Position numbers and translations under genes: made by a program
Notes under the pieces: generated by a model
Told to the model about the DNA's origin: nothing
The model's input: only the letters and a program-made list of their open reading frames with translations
Databases searched by the model: none
NCBI GenBank assembly: GCA_023333565.1
Contig: JAJKFH010003627.1
Location: 8,909,501 to 8,973,500 of the forward strand
Length of the DNA stretch: 64,000 nt
Source: Puffinus mauretanicus
Taxonomy: Eukaryota; Chordata; Aves; Procellariiformes; Procellariidae
Direction: 5' to 3'
Shown: positions 51,999-64,000 of the stretch, in pieces
Position numbering within the stretch: position 1 is the stretch's first letter
Layout of the letters: each line of letters begins with the position of its first letter

Positions 51999-52093
51999 CT
52001 TGTCCTTTAATTCCAAAAGGGGGTACAAAGTCCCTGATACGTGCCCATTTCCTGAAGGAATCATCCAAGAACATTGGTGCCGGCTTCGAGAAC
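51999..52093 (-). CDS. ST3GAL3: ST3GAL3 internal coding exon (stem/catalytic domain start)
   Basis: This is the most 5' exon of the gene visible here. Read on the minus strand it is 95 nt: one base completing an Arg codon, 31 full codons, and one base of the next codon. The residues include FSKPAPMFLDDSFRKW and end FVPPFGIKGQ. I recognise this as the segment leading into the catalytic domain of ST3GAL3, just before sialylmotif L. The acceptor is TTTTCTCAG before GTTCTCG, and the donor is CAAG followed by GTAGGA. The single trailing G joins the AT that opens the next exon to make Asp, so the phases agree. ST3GAL3 is a type II Golgi membrane enzyme. It moves sialic acid from CMP-sialic acid onto terminal Gal-beta-1,3/4-GlcNAc in alpha-2,3 linkage. 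The preceding exons (membrane anchor and stem) were not found up to base 64000. Gene identity is secure; splice sites are read by eye. Confidence 0.93.
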
Positions 52094-55000
52094 CTGAGAA
52101 AACCAAAATGAGAGAGAAATTAACTCCTGAATAGGAAGTATAAATTTCTGTAGGGAGGTTGAGAGAATCCATACCTAAGTGCTGATTCTACATTCTCACC
52201 GGCAATACACTAACGTGGAAGATTTTACCTTTACCCAAAGGAGCCTGCAGTGGAACAAATCTGTCAGACTCCATGCCATGAGGACACCCAAACCACTCAA
52301 GTCGTAAGCCTGGCAATCACTTCCACTTAACAATTTAGAACTTCCACACTATTGTTTGGCTATTAATTTAGCTACAATAAATTGTGAATTGCAACCAGAG
52401 TGTAGGCAGTTTTACTTCCAGCTTTGTAAGCACAAGCCAATTTACGTGCTGTCTACGCGAGTGTGTGAGGAAGAGGTGCGGAGTTGCTTTTATATTGTTC
52501 ATTACATATATGCGTGCTGCTCTGTGCAGGGGTGGATGCACTGGGCAAATGCATGTGGAGAGCAAGGCTAGGGTTATCTGCTCTCACGGCTGCTTCTGCC
52601 TCACTCATATGCAGATACACAGCAGCTATCATAACACAGGCAAGAAAGGAAACGGTTCAGGACATCATGAAGCAGCACTTAATTTACAGAGAATGGAAAT
52701 TCAGTACAGATGTAGGTATTTTCTTCTGCATTCATTAACATATAAATGATTCGAGAGAGGTCCTTGCCAAACCAAACAGTCGTGATCTATCCAAAATCAC
52801 TTACAAAAAAGAGAACTAGTCCTTCTTAACCGTGTCATTATGTGAATATATTATCCTAATTACACCCTCAACAGACAAACACAGCAGCTACTAAAAATTT
52901 GTCTCTTCTAGAAACAATTAGTATAGTGGCCAGATAGACGGAAACAATTAGCAAAAGAAAGTACAGAAATATTAACTTTTGTATGGGACCATTTCTGAAT
53001 GTATCAAGATCACTGCTAGAAAATATGCTAATACTATTAGAAATCTGTTCATTCAATCATATCAAAACAGTAGCAGGGATGTTCTGGATCAAAATCAATC
53101 ACACTATGCTATAGAAACGAAGAAAGGAATGTACTGCGTGTTCAGAGTCAGAGAGTACATCTCCACTACAGCCATACTGCAAGTGCCATGTACACGTACC
53201 TGAAATAGATACAGCCTGGCTAACCTAGGTACTGGTAGCGGGATAGATGCAACGCACCGGTTTAACCCTTCCTTCAGGCTGTTTTTGCACTCACCATGCA
53301 ACTCCATGCTACTGCAATCAGACAACTTTTGGACTTGAACTACCTGATTTAAGATAAACTCATCTACACTACGCCACAGCCAGGTACAGAGCAACACTTT
53401 CAGACAGCAGCACAGTGAGGAAAGGGCGGAACGAATTCCGAATTATAAACTGCTCAAAGTACAGTCCTATCACAGATGCCCAGTAAACCAGAGGTTGCAG
53501 AAATCTCTGGAAAGGGGGAAGAGAGAGACGAAGAGCATTTAACAAAACAAGAACAGAAGACTCCAACTCACCCATGCATACCGCTTCACATCCACTCATG
53601 CAATCTTTAATAAGATCAACTATAACCATAAAAGCAGGATGCACAGATTACATGGCTGATCCAAAAGGAAAGGAATGTTTTTCCAGAGCTGAGGATATGA
53701 AAGGTTCTACATAACTTTATCTGGGAAAAGGTGGGGAAAATGTGTTAGATATATTAGAGCTTCTAAAGATCTTAAGTGGAAAACAAAAAACCACAGGCCT
53801 ATTTAAAAAAAAAGAAAAAGAACAGGATACAATAATACTCTGAAAATATCCTAAAAGTTTCAATAACCTGCCAAATTAGTTCAATGTTTTTTCAAGCATC
53901 TTGGTGCACTGAAATGTAAGTATTATGTTACACTGGTGGGTCTCCAAGGAGTTATCTCCACCTCCTTCCAAAATCAATAGGAGGAATCTTTGCAGGATTC
54001 CCATACAAGGTAAGAGCTTTTATAACCTGAATGGCTACAGCACAGATGTTCACAGCTCTTCCTTTACAGCTACCACCTGAACTAATAGCAGAAGTCAGGT
54101 CTCACAGAATGGTCCCCATTCTCCACAAACAGCAGCCGCAGTGAAGGACGATGGCACTGCCTGGGGGTCAGCAGCACCTTTGGGCTGGTTTGTTAGGTCA
54201 CCAAGCTACTCTGGTTGCCACTGTGACATGCAATCTTCAGGAAAAAGTTGGATGCTTCAGAAAATGCATATATGAGCAGGTTTTATTCTCCTCTCAAGAA
54301 TCAAGAGGATTCCCTACAATAATGCTACAAAGTAGTGCAGCGTAAATAGAAAACTTAGCCAGTTCAGTTTGCCTATTCAAGAGCACTGCACGAAAAAGAA
54401 GGTACAGGCTGTAAGGTCAGGCCTAACTCAGAAGTTGGTATTATTTACAGATGCAATTAACTGGTCTATTTGCAAGTCATACACCAGGAAAAGACAGTTT
54501 ACAGTAGTCTGACATGGAGTATTGAGTGTCTCTCCCTAAGGCAGATTCCCCCTTAGAAGGGGCCTGGTTAAACCAGGAGGAAGGTCAGATCCTCCTGGGA
54601 CTCCCTGGGCTCTGAGGAGAGTCCCCAAAAGCAGCTGAAGCGCTAGCAGGACTGATCTGATGCTCTATGGTGTCCCTTCTGCATGTGACCAAAGAGAAGG
54701 GTGAAGTGACCATTGGCCTTGTTATTGTATTTGCTACAAGTAAACTTTGGGATCTTTCTAGCAAAGAACACAATAGCCTTAGACCACCTACTATTATTTG
54801 GTAATATTTAACAATATTTTACAGAGCCAGGGAAACTGACTTAATTCATACTTTTGCTTCATTTAAAGAGGGGGAAGGAACAGTTTTGGGGGAAATATTA
54901 TATCCATGTGGGGAAAAAAAGAGCAAATTAGAGGATATTTAGGCCTATAGAGCTCCCATAAATCTTGAAGGTAATTCCATTTCGGAAATATTAAGAAATC

Positions 55001-55696
55001 ACGAATGCTGTAAGCTCATGATCTATGAAAAGTGCTTTGCCACCCCAATAAATCACAGCAGGCCAGAACCGATGTCCAGCAGTGACAGGGAAACGCTGTC
55101 TGCCAGACCTCTCCAGGAGCATGGCTGTTCTGTCTCGGCTCTGAAGCGCATCTGGTGTATTCTTAGGACCCTTCAGGAAATATCAGGATATGCCTCAAAC
55201 AGGCCATGGGAATGCTCTCTGCAGAGCACCTAAAATACATTCCAAGGAATGCGTGGCAGTTTGTCAAACAGAAAAAGTAAACGTTTCTGAATGATGTTAA
55301 ATTTTGTATCTATCTACTGAGCAGCTTACGTATGGGATGCTGCATTTCACCCGAGTCATCTGCCGCTGCTGCCTAAAGGCAGGTGAGCTTCACTGACAAC
55401 CACAGCTCCAGAACTGAAATAGGCTTGAGCTCTACGGGCAAGCAGCACATAAAGCGGGAGTTTCTATTTTTCAAATTTGATTTTTAACCACTTCCTATCT
55501 ACCTCTCCCCAAATTCCAGAACAGACATAATGCAACCTCATAGCACGTGACAGCCATGAAAAGGTGGGAAATTTGCGTGCTTGTGGCACACGCTTATGAC
55601 ATGCATGATTTGGGAGAGAAATGCCAAGCATCTAAAATCACTAGTTTGAATGACATACCCCAATAAAACAGCAAATGACATCTAAATAGACGAAAT

Positions 55697-55750
55697 CTGG
55701 ACTCGATGATCTTAAAGGTCTTTTCCAAGCTAAATGATTCTATGAAATGA
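55697..55750 (+). mobile_element. CR1 3' end fragment
   Basis: A CR1 tail in plus orientation: CTGGACTCGATGATCTTAAA, then GGTCTTTTCCAA and AATGATTCTATGAAATGA, which matches the CR1 terminus with one degraded copy of the 8-base tail repeat. It is only about 54 bases long and lies antisense to ST3GAL3. Confidence 0.85.
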
Positions 55751-56679
55751 TGGATATGATAATTACGAGGTACAGTCCAAATCTCTGCCAGCTCTCAAGT
55801 TTGCATTCCTTATACAAAGACATTATAAAATCTCTAACACAATTTGTCACTGCTCACAGCAAAAGGAAGTGTACTGCCAGGAAACTATTCTTAAACAGGA
55901 ATCTATATACACAAGAAAGTGTGATATATGTTTGTGCCTAGGGGATTACAGCTTATGCAACAAAAAATTACATTTCCAGTTATTTTCTCCCTGACAAGTA
56001 AGAAGAGTTGTGACCCCGAAACATTCTACCTGGAAGGCTGAACTAGCCTGCCAGAAGCTCCCCAGCCAAGCTTTCTGACTGTCCTCGATACACAGATACA
56101 TTCACAACCACTTCTCTCCGATGTGTGCTGAGGTATTCAACATCAGCAGCACTATCTGCCCAAAGTATCGCGCAAATCATAGACTGGCACCGCCTCTATC
56201 AAAGTAGCTATTGAACAATTTCAGACATTTATCTTGACTAGAATCTATTCCCACTTCTACCTGCTGCTTTCAAGGCAATTAATACATAAATGTGTAGAAG
56301 GGAATAAGCTAGACCAGAGAGAAAGTAAAACAAATAAACCGATTGATAGTCTTTGGCTATACCAAGGAGGGAGGAAGACAAGGCCAAGTCCCTGAAAGAG
56401 CAGAGGAGAAGATGGCACCACGCTTCTAGAAATCATGATACCAAGGCAAGGCAGATTGGCAGCCACTAAGCTCCATTGGGGGCTTATTTCTCAGATATTT
56501 CCTTCCTTTTCCCCCCACCTTCCTCCTTTAAGCCACCCTCTACCCTTTTGTTTCTTCTTTAGTTACGGAGAATCAGCAGCATAGAAAAACTGGAAGCTGA
56601 AGGAAAAAAAACAAACGGTGCTAGAACCTCATGTTGTACGTAACCCGCACATTGCATTTGTTAAAGGGCGTGAACAACC

Positions 56680-56709
56680 TTTTTTTTTTTTTTTTTAAAA
56701 ACACACACA
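56680..56709. repeat. poly-T run followed by A and CA runs
   Basis: Seventeen consecutive T residues (56680-56696) run into AAAAACACACACAAAA. On the minus strand this is an A-rich tract; no retroposed body is recognisable beside it. Confidence 0.9.
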
Positions 56710-57313
56710 AAAGAATAACTTATTTGTTCTGGCATGACTTCTATTCTCTCTTTCATTTGCTTATGCTGAAAAGCATCCACAGTTAGACAGAAGGCACAAA
56801 ATCTAACAATTTTATTAATAAAATGACTGAAATACAAACCAAAGCACTCTAGCACTGAATAATTAGCTCTGATAGAGGCATTTATAAAAGTAGGGGGAGA
56901 AAATCTAAACTAACCTTTTCCTTTTTCCCTAGTGAGACCTAGATGTATGTTCTCTCCCTTGCCTCCCTCTTCTGGGGAGCAGCATGGTGTGATAGCATAG
57001 GGAATGAGGAGGCTTGTGATGTTCTGATTTCACATTTCTTATTGACATTAATCCCCTGTCAAAAATCCAAGCAGCTCAAAGATTCCTCAAGCAGCTGAAA
57101 AATTTAAGAAACTGCATTAATAAGGATTAACCCCATCCTACAACCAACATACTTCTTTTCCTAAATCAGCAAATAAAAGAGCTAAAAAAAATGGATGGCT
57201 GCAAGAAGAAAATCTTTTAACAGTAGAGACCAGGCCAAAAATTAAGTTGATCTTAACAAACTGCAGAAATGGTCTAAAAGAAAATCAGACAATACGGTGA
57301 AGACAACTTCCTA

Positions 57314-57440
57314 CGGAAGAATGGCCGCACTGGGTCAGTGCACCCTACCACTGCCATCTGAGACCCCTAGTTCTTCTTTTGGAAGAAACAGTGAGCCACT
57401 GATCCCTATCCACGTTCTCTCATGTACAGTTGGCCCTTTC
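57314..57440. repeat. possible old interspersed repeat
   Basis: The block GGAAGAATGGCCGCACTGGG followed by TCAGTGCACC resembles a common sauropsid repeat that reads 'GGCCATACTGGGTCAGACCA'. Similarity fades after about 130 bases. Family and orientation are not settled. Confidence 0.35.
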
Positions 57441-58149
57441 AGGCTGAAAAGTCCTCAACTACTTGGCCATTCTCTATACAGATGCCACTGAATTACGCAG
57501 TGATACAACACTGCTTTGCTTTGTTCTCTGCCCTTTCCTAATAACTCTGCCATTTGGGTTTTGTCCATTTCTGAGCTGGTGTAATCACTTGCTCCTTCAC
57601 AGCTCTGCAAGAAGGACCATGAGGTGTAAACCGTGGTCCTTCCTTCTGACAGGAAGGGGCAGTAAATGCCGCAGCCACTCCAAAAAATGCCTTTGAACAG
57701 GCTTTATTCCATAAGCAAAGAAAAGGAAGGGGCAGGTAAAGTCCACTGAACAAAAATCCCTCTACCCACCGCAGGCCATATAGCAGGACTCTCAGTTTTC
57801 ACAGCCTCCTCCCCTGGGAATGGTTGCTCTGCACCTTTGAGGCACTGTGGAGCATCATCAGCCTTCTTGCCCTCTGTGCTCTCCATCACCTAGTAGATTG
57901 TTTAAACTCATCGGTGCAGGCATTTTCCCCATTGCCTGCTCACTGCTCTATTTAGAGCCAGACCAGCTGCTCCAACGTATCTTAAAGGGCCTCCATACTC
58001 TGTGCTGTGGTTCATACACAGAACATTGTCATACTATTGCAGAAAAGATAAACATCCTATCATGACTGAAAAATGTAAGTCTCACAGCTGTAAAACCTGT
58101 TAAGTACTCCACTTAGGATCAGGATCAGAAAGCAGCACCATCTCAAGGA

Positions 58150-58650
58150 CCATGCCCAGTTCTGGGCCTCATGCAAAAAAACCATGGAACAAACTGGAAA
58201 CAGGCCGTAGGAGAGCTGCGAAAAAGATCTAAGGTCTAGAAAACAAGATCTCTGAGGAAAGCTAGAAAGAAATGAATTTGTTTAGTCTAGAGAAGAGAAA
58301 ATTGAAAGAGGACATGATAAGCCGCTGAATATGATGAGGCTGCTGCAAAAGAGAAAGGTAATACTTCCATATCCCTCGTAAATAGAAGTAGTAGCCCTGG
58401 GCTTAAAATGCAGCAAAGGAAATTTAAATTAAACATTAGAAAAAGGTTTCTTATGCTTGGGATCATTACACATTGAAATCTATTGCCTGGACATGGGTTA
58501 CAGAACCTGCATGAACTACATTAGTTTCTGATTTTATTGTATGATTTTTAAGAACAAGTTTGCATCTAATAAGCATGGGTTAGTCACAGCTGTGCCTACT
58601 TTTACGAAGGAAAATTCAACAGATGATCTTTTGAAGCTTTGCACAGGTCT
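58150..58650 (+). mobile_element. old CR1 LINE fragment
   Basis: A diverged CR1 in plus orientation. Recognisable blocks in the expected order are CAGTTCTGGGCCTC (about 58158), TTTAGTCTAGAGAAGAGAAA (about 58280), a GGAAATTTAAATTAAACATT block (about 58417) followed by AGAAAAAGGTTTCTTATGC, an ATTGCCTGGACATGGG block (about 58482), and a decayed tail near 58620-58650. Stops and indels break every frame, so this is a dead ancient copy. End points are approximate. Confidence 0.75.
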
Positions 58651-61600
58651 ATTTCTTTTAAAACCATTTTCACACTGGGCTAATGTTGCTAGGAGGTGAC
58701 CAAATACCCAAGCTACAGTCCGCTGCAGTTGGGAATCAAGAGCTACCCCTCAGACTCCTTGGGATTCCTAAGTACTTACCTTCATACATGGTAATCAAAT
58801 TTCAGTACAAACGCAACTGTAGATAAGCAGCACATGGATTTTGCAAGCCTGTTGCCTGCCAAGACTGCTTTCTGTTTGTACCCTGTACCTTTGTGATAAA
58901 CAGGAAGACACGTAAAGTTTAACCTTTCTGCAGTCATTAAGATCTTGTGCTTCCGCACCACCAAGGCACAAAATCAGAGACTGATTTAGTATCAGCTCAG
59001 TCCCTCCTGCTAACTGACTATGTTCTGACATGCATGAAGTCTAACAAAGTACCCTGCACAGCTTACCTAGAGTGTATCTATATAATGCAAATAATCATTA
59101 TGGGGACTGAAAAATTTTTAGAGGAACTGTAAATATTAAAGACAGAAAGAAATCAGTTTGCCTGCTCTAACCAAATCCTCAGACTTTCCTACTGACTCTC
59201 CAAACGCTTCAGACAAAACACACACACACAAAAATAACAAGAAGCTTGGTTTAAAGGTTGGCTTCCCTTTGGGGAAAAAAAAAGTAAAAAACCCCAAAGC
59301 TATAAAATTCAGACAAGGCAAAAACTTAGGCAGGTCCTGACCTGCCTCACGGTGCAGCATATAAGACAACGTGCAAAATTTGCCATTGTTCACCAAACCC
59401 TCTAATACCAAAACACAATTATGCAAGGGTGAAAAGCTGACTTCTAGACAGCGTAGAATGATTTTAGTTTAAAAACCAGTCTCCTAACATCATTTCAATG
59501 TCATAGTTTGTTTTTCATGTGTTACTGTCAAAGATGCAAGATTGAATTACAGCTAGTTTTTCCTACCAAAAGCCAGGTGGGGTGTTCAAGGCCTCTGAGG
59601 GAGCACTGAGCCAAACAGATGAGATTACATGGTATTTGGAAACATGATGAAGGTGAGCAAAAGCAGACTGTAATTACTGCCTGAGTTTTCAAAGCCTTCT
59701 GTGCAAATAAAAAATGAGATGAGGAGGGAAGGAGAAAGGGTCCAATCCTTTCCCTTAGCAGAAAGAGTCAGCTCACATGGAAGATGCCAGCCAGCAACTC
59801 TGCCAGTTGGCCAAAGTTTAGCACAATTATGTTCCTGCTCACATTCCACCGGGACAGGAAGGAGATTGCTGTTTCTAATGAAAAAGAACAGGACAGCAGT
59901 CATCTAGGCTAATTGCTGCTGTGCAACATTGCATTCCCAAAAGGCAGGGAATCTGATTTTTCTGGTGAAGATCTAACATGCATTCCAGAAGACTGCAGCT
60001 GATGGGCAGAGTTTCCATCACTGACCTGTTGTCTTTCGTCATAGATACTAATTAACTGGTCTGTTAAAATGCAGTGACTGAACTTTGCTTTTATATCGCC
60101 ATCTTACTGTTCTCTGCATTCTACTTCCAGAGGAAAGTTAATCCACAGCCATGCCATTGCCAGCAATCCTCCCCACCCACTGCTCATTCCTGTCACCATC
60201 AGCATGTTTGACTGTCCTGAGCTGCTGGCAGTCTTATGGTAGGGCACATTACATTGCACTTCACTGTTTCAAAAGCCTCTGATCTTGTTTCCTCCTACCA
60301 CATTATTTAATGTATATATCTATCTTGAGGTTATCCTACTGTATCAGAGCAATTTTCATATTTGAAAGCACTGAGGGGAATAGTGAAATCTTTAGTGGCC
60401 CTCATAACAAGTAATAACACCACTGCAGAAGGAGCCTGGAATACTTAATTCTTCCATCTAGAACAAACAGCACATACAGTTTTTGTGCAAGTACATCAAG
60501 AAAGCGGAAAAGAAATTGGTACATATGTAGAGAATAAGACAATGATGAAAAAGAGCCTTCAACGATCAGCTAAACCAAAAATGCACATGTTGTTCAGCAC
60601 AGGCAAGCACAAGCACAGAACACGACTGCTCTGTCTACATACAGCATAGGCGATGCAGCTTGGACGGAAAAGAGCTATCAAAGCTAACGAACAAATAGGC
60701 ACAAAAGACAAATGAATATGACCTAATCATGATACAACCAGCTGAAGATGAAAATAAGGTCACTAACGTTTAAAACGAGTAAGCTCCAAAACAGCCTTGT
60801 GATGGAAGCTGAGGAAGACAGGAAAGTGCAAAACAAATTACTTGAGGTGAAGTTTGGTCAGTTTATGAAAGAGGTTGTATGATTTGGTGTCTGCATAGGC
60901 AGGGGACTGGACTTCGTAATTCATTTGGTTCCTGAATGCTTGATGTTCCTTCACCTCTGGCATATTGCTCTTATCCAGGTCAAAAATCTGCTTGGAGCAA
61001 AAATTTCCTGCCTAAGTCTTACTAGAGTGAGGGTGCTGGCAGAAGAAATGTCAATGTTTCAAGCATCATTATTGAAACAGATGGGTTGTTCTGAAAGACA
61101 ATAGTCTTAAATTTTTCAAGGCTCATATTCTTCCAGAACGATCAATGCCATTTCAGAACCTAGACAAAAAATTCCTTTTAAGATGATATGGAAATTATTA
61201 ATCTGCTGCAAAGTACACACCATGGCATCAACAGAGGTATTGTCAGCTCTTCTGATTTTCTTACATGGAGTCTAATATTCTGAAAAGTTCTACGGGACCC
61301 AGTTCCTCATATTACACTCCTGGGAGAATCTCAGCTTTCATGTTAAAAAAACCCCAAACAAATAAAAAATATTTTCCTAGCCTTATAGTTGGAAATGAGA
61401 CCTCAATAACTAATAAAGGCTCAGAAACCTGAGGAAAAATAAAAAGAAACCATTATTTTCAAACTGCATGCATTTTCTGTCCTGTATCATTATTACTGAA
61501 TATTTGTAGGTTGGAATTCTCATCAGTGCAACTCCCAACAGTGACTTTAAGGTGTTCCAGAGAAAGCCTGCCCAATGAAAATGCAGGCAAAAGGACAAGC

Positions 61601-63606
61601 CTGCGCTCAGACACAAACAGGAAATGAAAGCAAAACAATAAAAGTGAGGGGGGAAAAAAGTCTGTAGAAGTTATTGCACCAATACTTGCCTGCAGCGCAC
61701 AAGACAGGCAGATAATTAAATGCAAAGAAACACAGACAAGTAGTAAATTTTCAGCTTCTTTGTACACTATGTAAAGTGATGCTCAAAGACAATCACACAG
61801 ATAGTCCACTGTGATGTTTCTCAGAATTTTTTTGTCAGTTACTTTCAAAAGATTTTTTAAGTCATCACAATCTGGGTTTGACATAAAAAACTGACATAGC
61901 AATGACAATATCAAATCAAGTCTATAGTTTCGTTGAGAAAATAGGAAGATATGAACTAGAAACAAGAATGAACTCTGCAGCAAAAACAAGAAGGGACTGA
62001 CAGCATTGGAGATGCTGGGCAAGCAGGGTTCTGTCTTAACATTTTGAAATCGGACAAGGCTTTTTGGTTGGAATCCATGTCACAGTTTGCACCATTCAGA
62101 AGGTGGACACCCTAACTAAAAAAAACAGTGAGGGTGGAAATGTTCTCCGTTGCACAAATTCCTAATGCCTCAACAATTTACCTTGGCATGCTCCTTCTTG
62201 TAGGAAGTTGTTCAAGACAGGAGTTGTGTGATTTTCAAGCTTGCCTAGTAGTCAAAGCAGTGTAATTCATCCGTCCAGAGAATAAGGTTTTTTTCCTTCT
62301 ATTAAGTGAAACAGGATAATATAGTTTTAGGTGCCATCTCCCAGGTACAGCCACCTGATGTGCATTTGTACAATGTGTAAAAAAAAAAATCACTAATATC
62401 AGAATAGTATCACTTACTGAAAAACAGTTACAGATAGATAACAAAGCTGCTATTAATGAGATTCATATCATTCCCGATGGGAAAAATTCCAGATGTGTTT
62501 CTGTTACTCTGCTGCACAATAGACTTCACATTGTAGTGCAGGACGAACTGGGGGCAGCCAGTTGTTACCATTTAAGGTTTAGACAGAGGCTTTTTCTTCC
62601 TTTAACCAGATGCAAAAACCTCCAAGGATTTTTGCATCTCACAGGCTCAGACTAGGAACCTAGACAAAAAAAGGCCAAAACATGCATCCAAAGTGGAAAG
62701 AGTGTTTTCAGAGGGGGCTTTTCTCCCCAGGTGCCTGTGCCAGCAGGTCCCTCTGTAACGAGAGAATGATTGATATAGGAAACATGGACCCTGTGCCCAG
62801 TTTCATGTAATTCTCTGCCTCCTCTGTCACCTTATTAATTCCAGCCCTTAGCCTAAGAGTCATCTGTAAAGCAACATGCATTAAAATCTTCCAGATAATA
62901 TCAGCACTGTTTAATCTAAGCCTCTCTCCTTTGGTCTCATGGTTTTAAAAATAAACAAGTATTTTAACAAAACAAGGGTAAGACACTGAGCTTGTAAAAC
63001 CTCTTTCTGGGTACTGCTTCCAGAGATAAGGCACAGAGACTGGACACTGAAGAAAGAGGCCACCTGACAAAACCAAAAGGATTTACTGACTCAAGGAGCA
63101 AGAGGGTGCAGTGGAGAAAACTGCAAACAGTAGACAGCACAGACAGCTATATCATCTCTTCATCATCCCACACAGAAAGTGTCTGGCTTGAGTTGGAGAT
63201 TAGGTGGGGAAGAAGAGACTGGAGGTGCCACTTGACTGCTCTGACAAAGAAAAGAACCATCAACCATGCTGACCTCTCCTTTTGCAACACAGGTGCAAAA
63301 AAACAAGACCTATCCTGCCAGCCAGCACACTCACTGCCGTCCTCCGACCAGGGTCCTGTGCTCTGTTGTGTCCCCAAGTCAAAGTTCAATATGCATCTGG
63401 CAACAGGCTGTGCAGCAACGACGGCACCCACGGCAGTAACTTCAAAGGACTCTGCTCCTAGGCTTGATGCACCAATACCTGAAGCATAAGCTAAGTTCTT
63501 AAAAGCCTGCTCTCCAAAATGCTATATATCTTTTGGAGGAACTGATATCCTCCCTGATTCACTAATCAAAGCAGAGACACCCTCCCAATTACTCTTACTG
63601 CACTAC

Positions 63607-63746
63607 CTGAAGAATGGTACAACAGTCCTCCTCATTCCAGGAACGCAGCTTTTCAATGAGATAGTTCATTTCAACAAGCTCCCACAAGAAAAGCCAGTAG
63701 AAAAAAGGATGCTGCTGGTTTATGCATTTGAGATTTATGTAAGTCA
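63607..63746 (-). other. unrecognised open block with splice-like ends
   Basis: On the minus strand, TTTATTGCAG at 63747-63756 is followed by 140 open bases (two bases plus 46 codons) ending CTTCAG, then GTAGTG. The conceptual residues include FFYWLFLWELVEMNY and RSWNEEDCC. I do not recognise the protein. The block ends in phase 0, whereas exon 51999-52093 needs an upstream exon ending two bases into a codon, so it does not join ST3GAL3 in frame directly. The plus strand is also open here and ends at a strong donor-like TTTATGTAAGT, so chance or an old coding repeat remains likely. Confidence 0.2.
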
Positions 63747-64000
63747 CTGCAATAAATACTAAATATTATTAGCGACTAAAGGAAATGGTTATGGTGAAGC
63801 TGAGGGGATAAAAAAACCCCACAAATATGTCTTCTCTCTCAGTACCCTTGATAAAGAAAGCACTTTTCCTACAGCTGTGGGAAAGAAAACAAGACATAAT
63901 GGTGAAAGTTAAAGTCTCCCATCTTTTGGCTGTTATCAAAGGGAGCTGTAGCATATGGACAAAATGCAGTCTGAGTGATCCCAAGTTCCAAAGCAAAGAA

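Larger units (their letters stand above)
52094..64000 (-). other. ST3GAL3 upstream intron (runs past window end)
   Basis: This is sequence 5' of the first visible exon. The exon it should splice from must end with two bases of an Arg codon and encode the stem segment before FSKPAP. I searched by eye for that segment and for the N-terminal membrane anchor and did not find them, so the intron probably extends beyond 64000, as expected for this gene's long 5' introns. It holds a CR1 3' tail (55697-55750), an old CR1 (about 58150-58650), a possible old repeat (about 57314-57440), a poly-T run (56680-56696) and an unrecognised open block with splice-like ends (63607-63746). Confidence 0.65.

Noticed and set aside
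53160..53400. Stretch with words resembling repeats found in other vertebrates (GTACTGGTAGCGGGATAGAT)
   Set aside because: No block could be assigned to a named repeat family with enough length to call.
63106..63489. 127-codon open frame, plus strand, near the window end
   Set aside because: No domain recognised, and a 94-codon frame on the opposite strand overlaps it; treated as chance.
1..64000. Search for tRNA, rRNA, CRISPR, integrated virus or LTR elements
   Set aside because: No tRNA box A/B pair, spaced direct-repeat array, paired LTRs or retroviral-type coding blocks were seen by eye on either strand.

Overview
This is a stretch of vertebrate nuclear DNA, almost certainly from a bird. 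It is AT-rich with no dense gene packing. Short coding islands flanked by GT/AG splice sites are separated by introns of 4 to 21 kb. CR1 LINE copies of several ages are scattered through it, including one well-preserved 3' end at 13433-13892 with the typical avian CR1 tail.

One protein-coding gene can be supported: ST3GAL3, the Golgi beta-galactoside alpha-2,3-sialyltransferase 3, on the minus strand. Five internal coding exons were found. In transcript order they are 52093-51999, 37554-37491, 29263-29168, 24664-24478 and 3766-3620. All have GT donors and AG acceptors, and their phases join without a break into about 197 residues. That is roughly the middle half of a protein that is about 375 residues long in mammals. 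It includes the whole of sialylmotif L and the lead-in to sialylmotif S. The cytoplasmic tail, membrane anchor and most of the stem should lie beyond base 64000. The end of motif S, motif 3, motif VS and the stop codon should lie below base 1.

Layout: 1-3619 is the start of the intron after the last visible exon. 3767-24477 is a 20.7 kb intron with a short CpG-rich patch (about 6775-7010), a perfect palindrome (8880-8904), the young CR1 and an old CR1 reverse-transcriptase relic (about 21960-22955). 24665-29167, 29264-37490 and 37555-51998 are further introns with old CR1 and MIR-like debris and a pair of related segments near 40.6 and 41.5 kb. 52094-64000 is an upstream intron with more CR1 debris and, near its end, an unrecognised spliceable open block (63607-63746).

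I saw no operon, CRISPR array, phage, integrated virus, rRNA or tRNA, and no evidence of an unusual multi-gene system. The long open reading frames in the introns lack recognisable domains and are not called as genes. The most useful second-look items are the in-frame tandem splice acceptor in ST3GAL3 exon 29168-29263, the two pairs of duplicated intronic segments, the palindrome, and the open block at 63607-63746.
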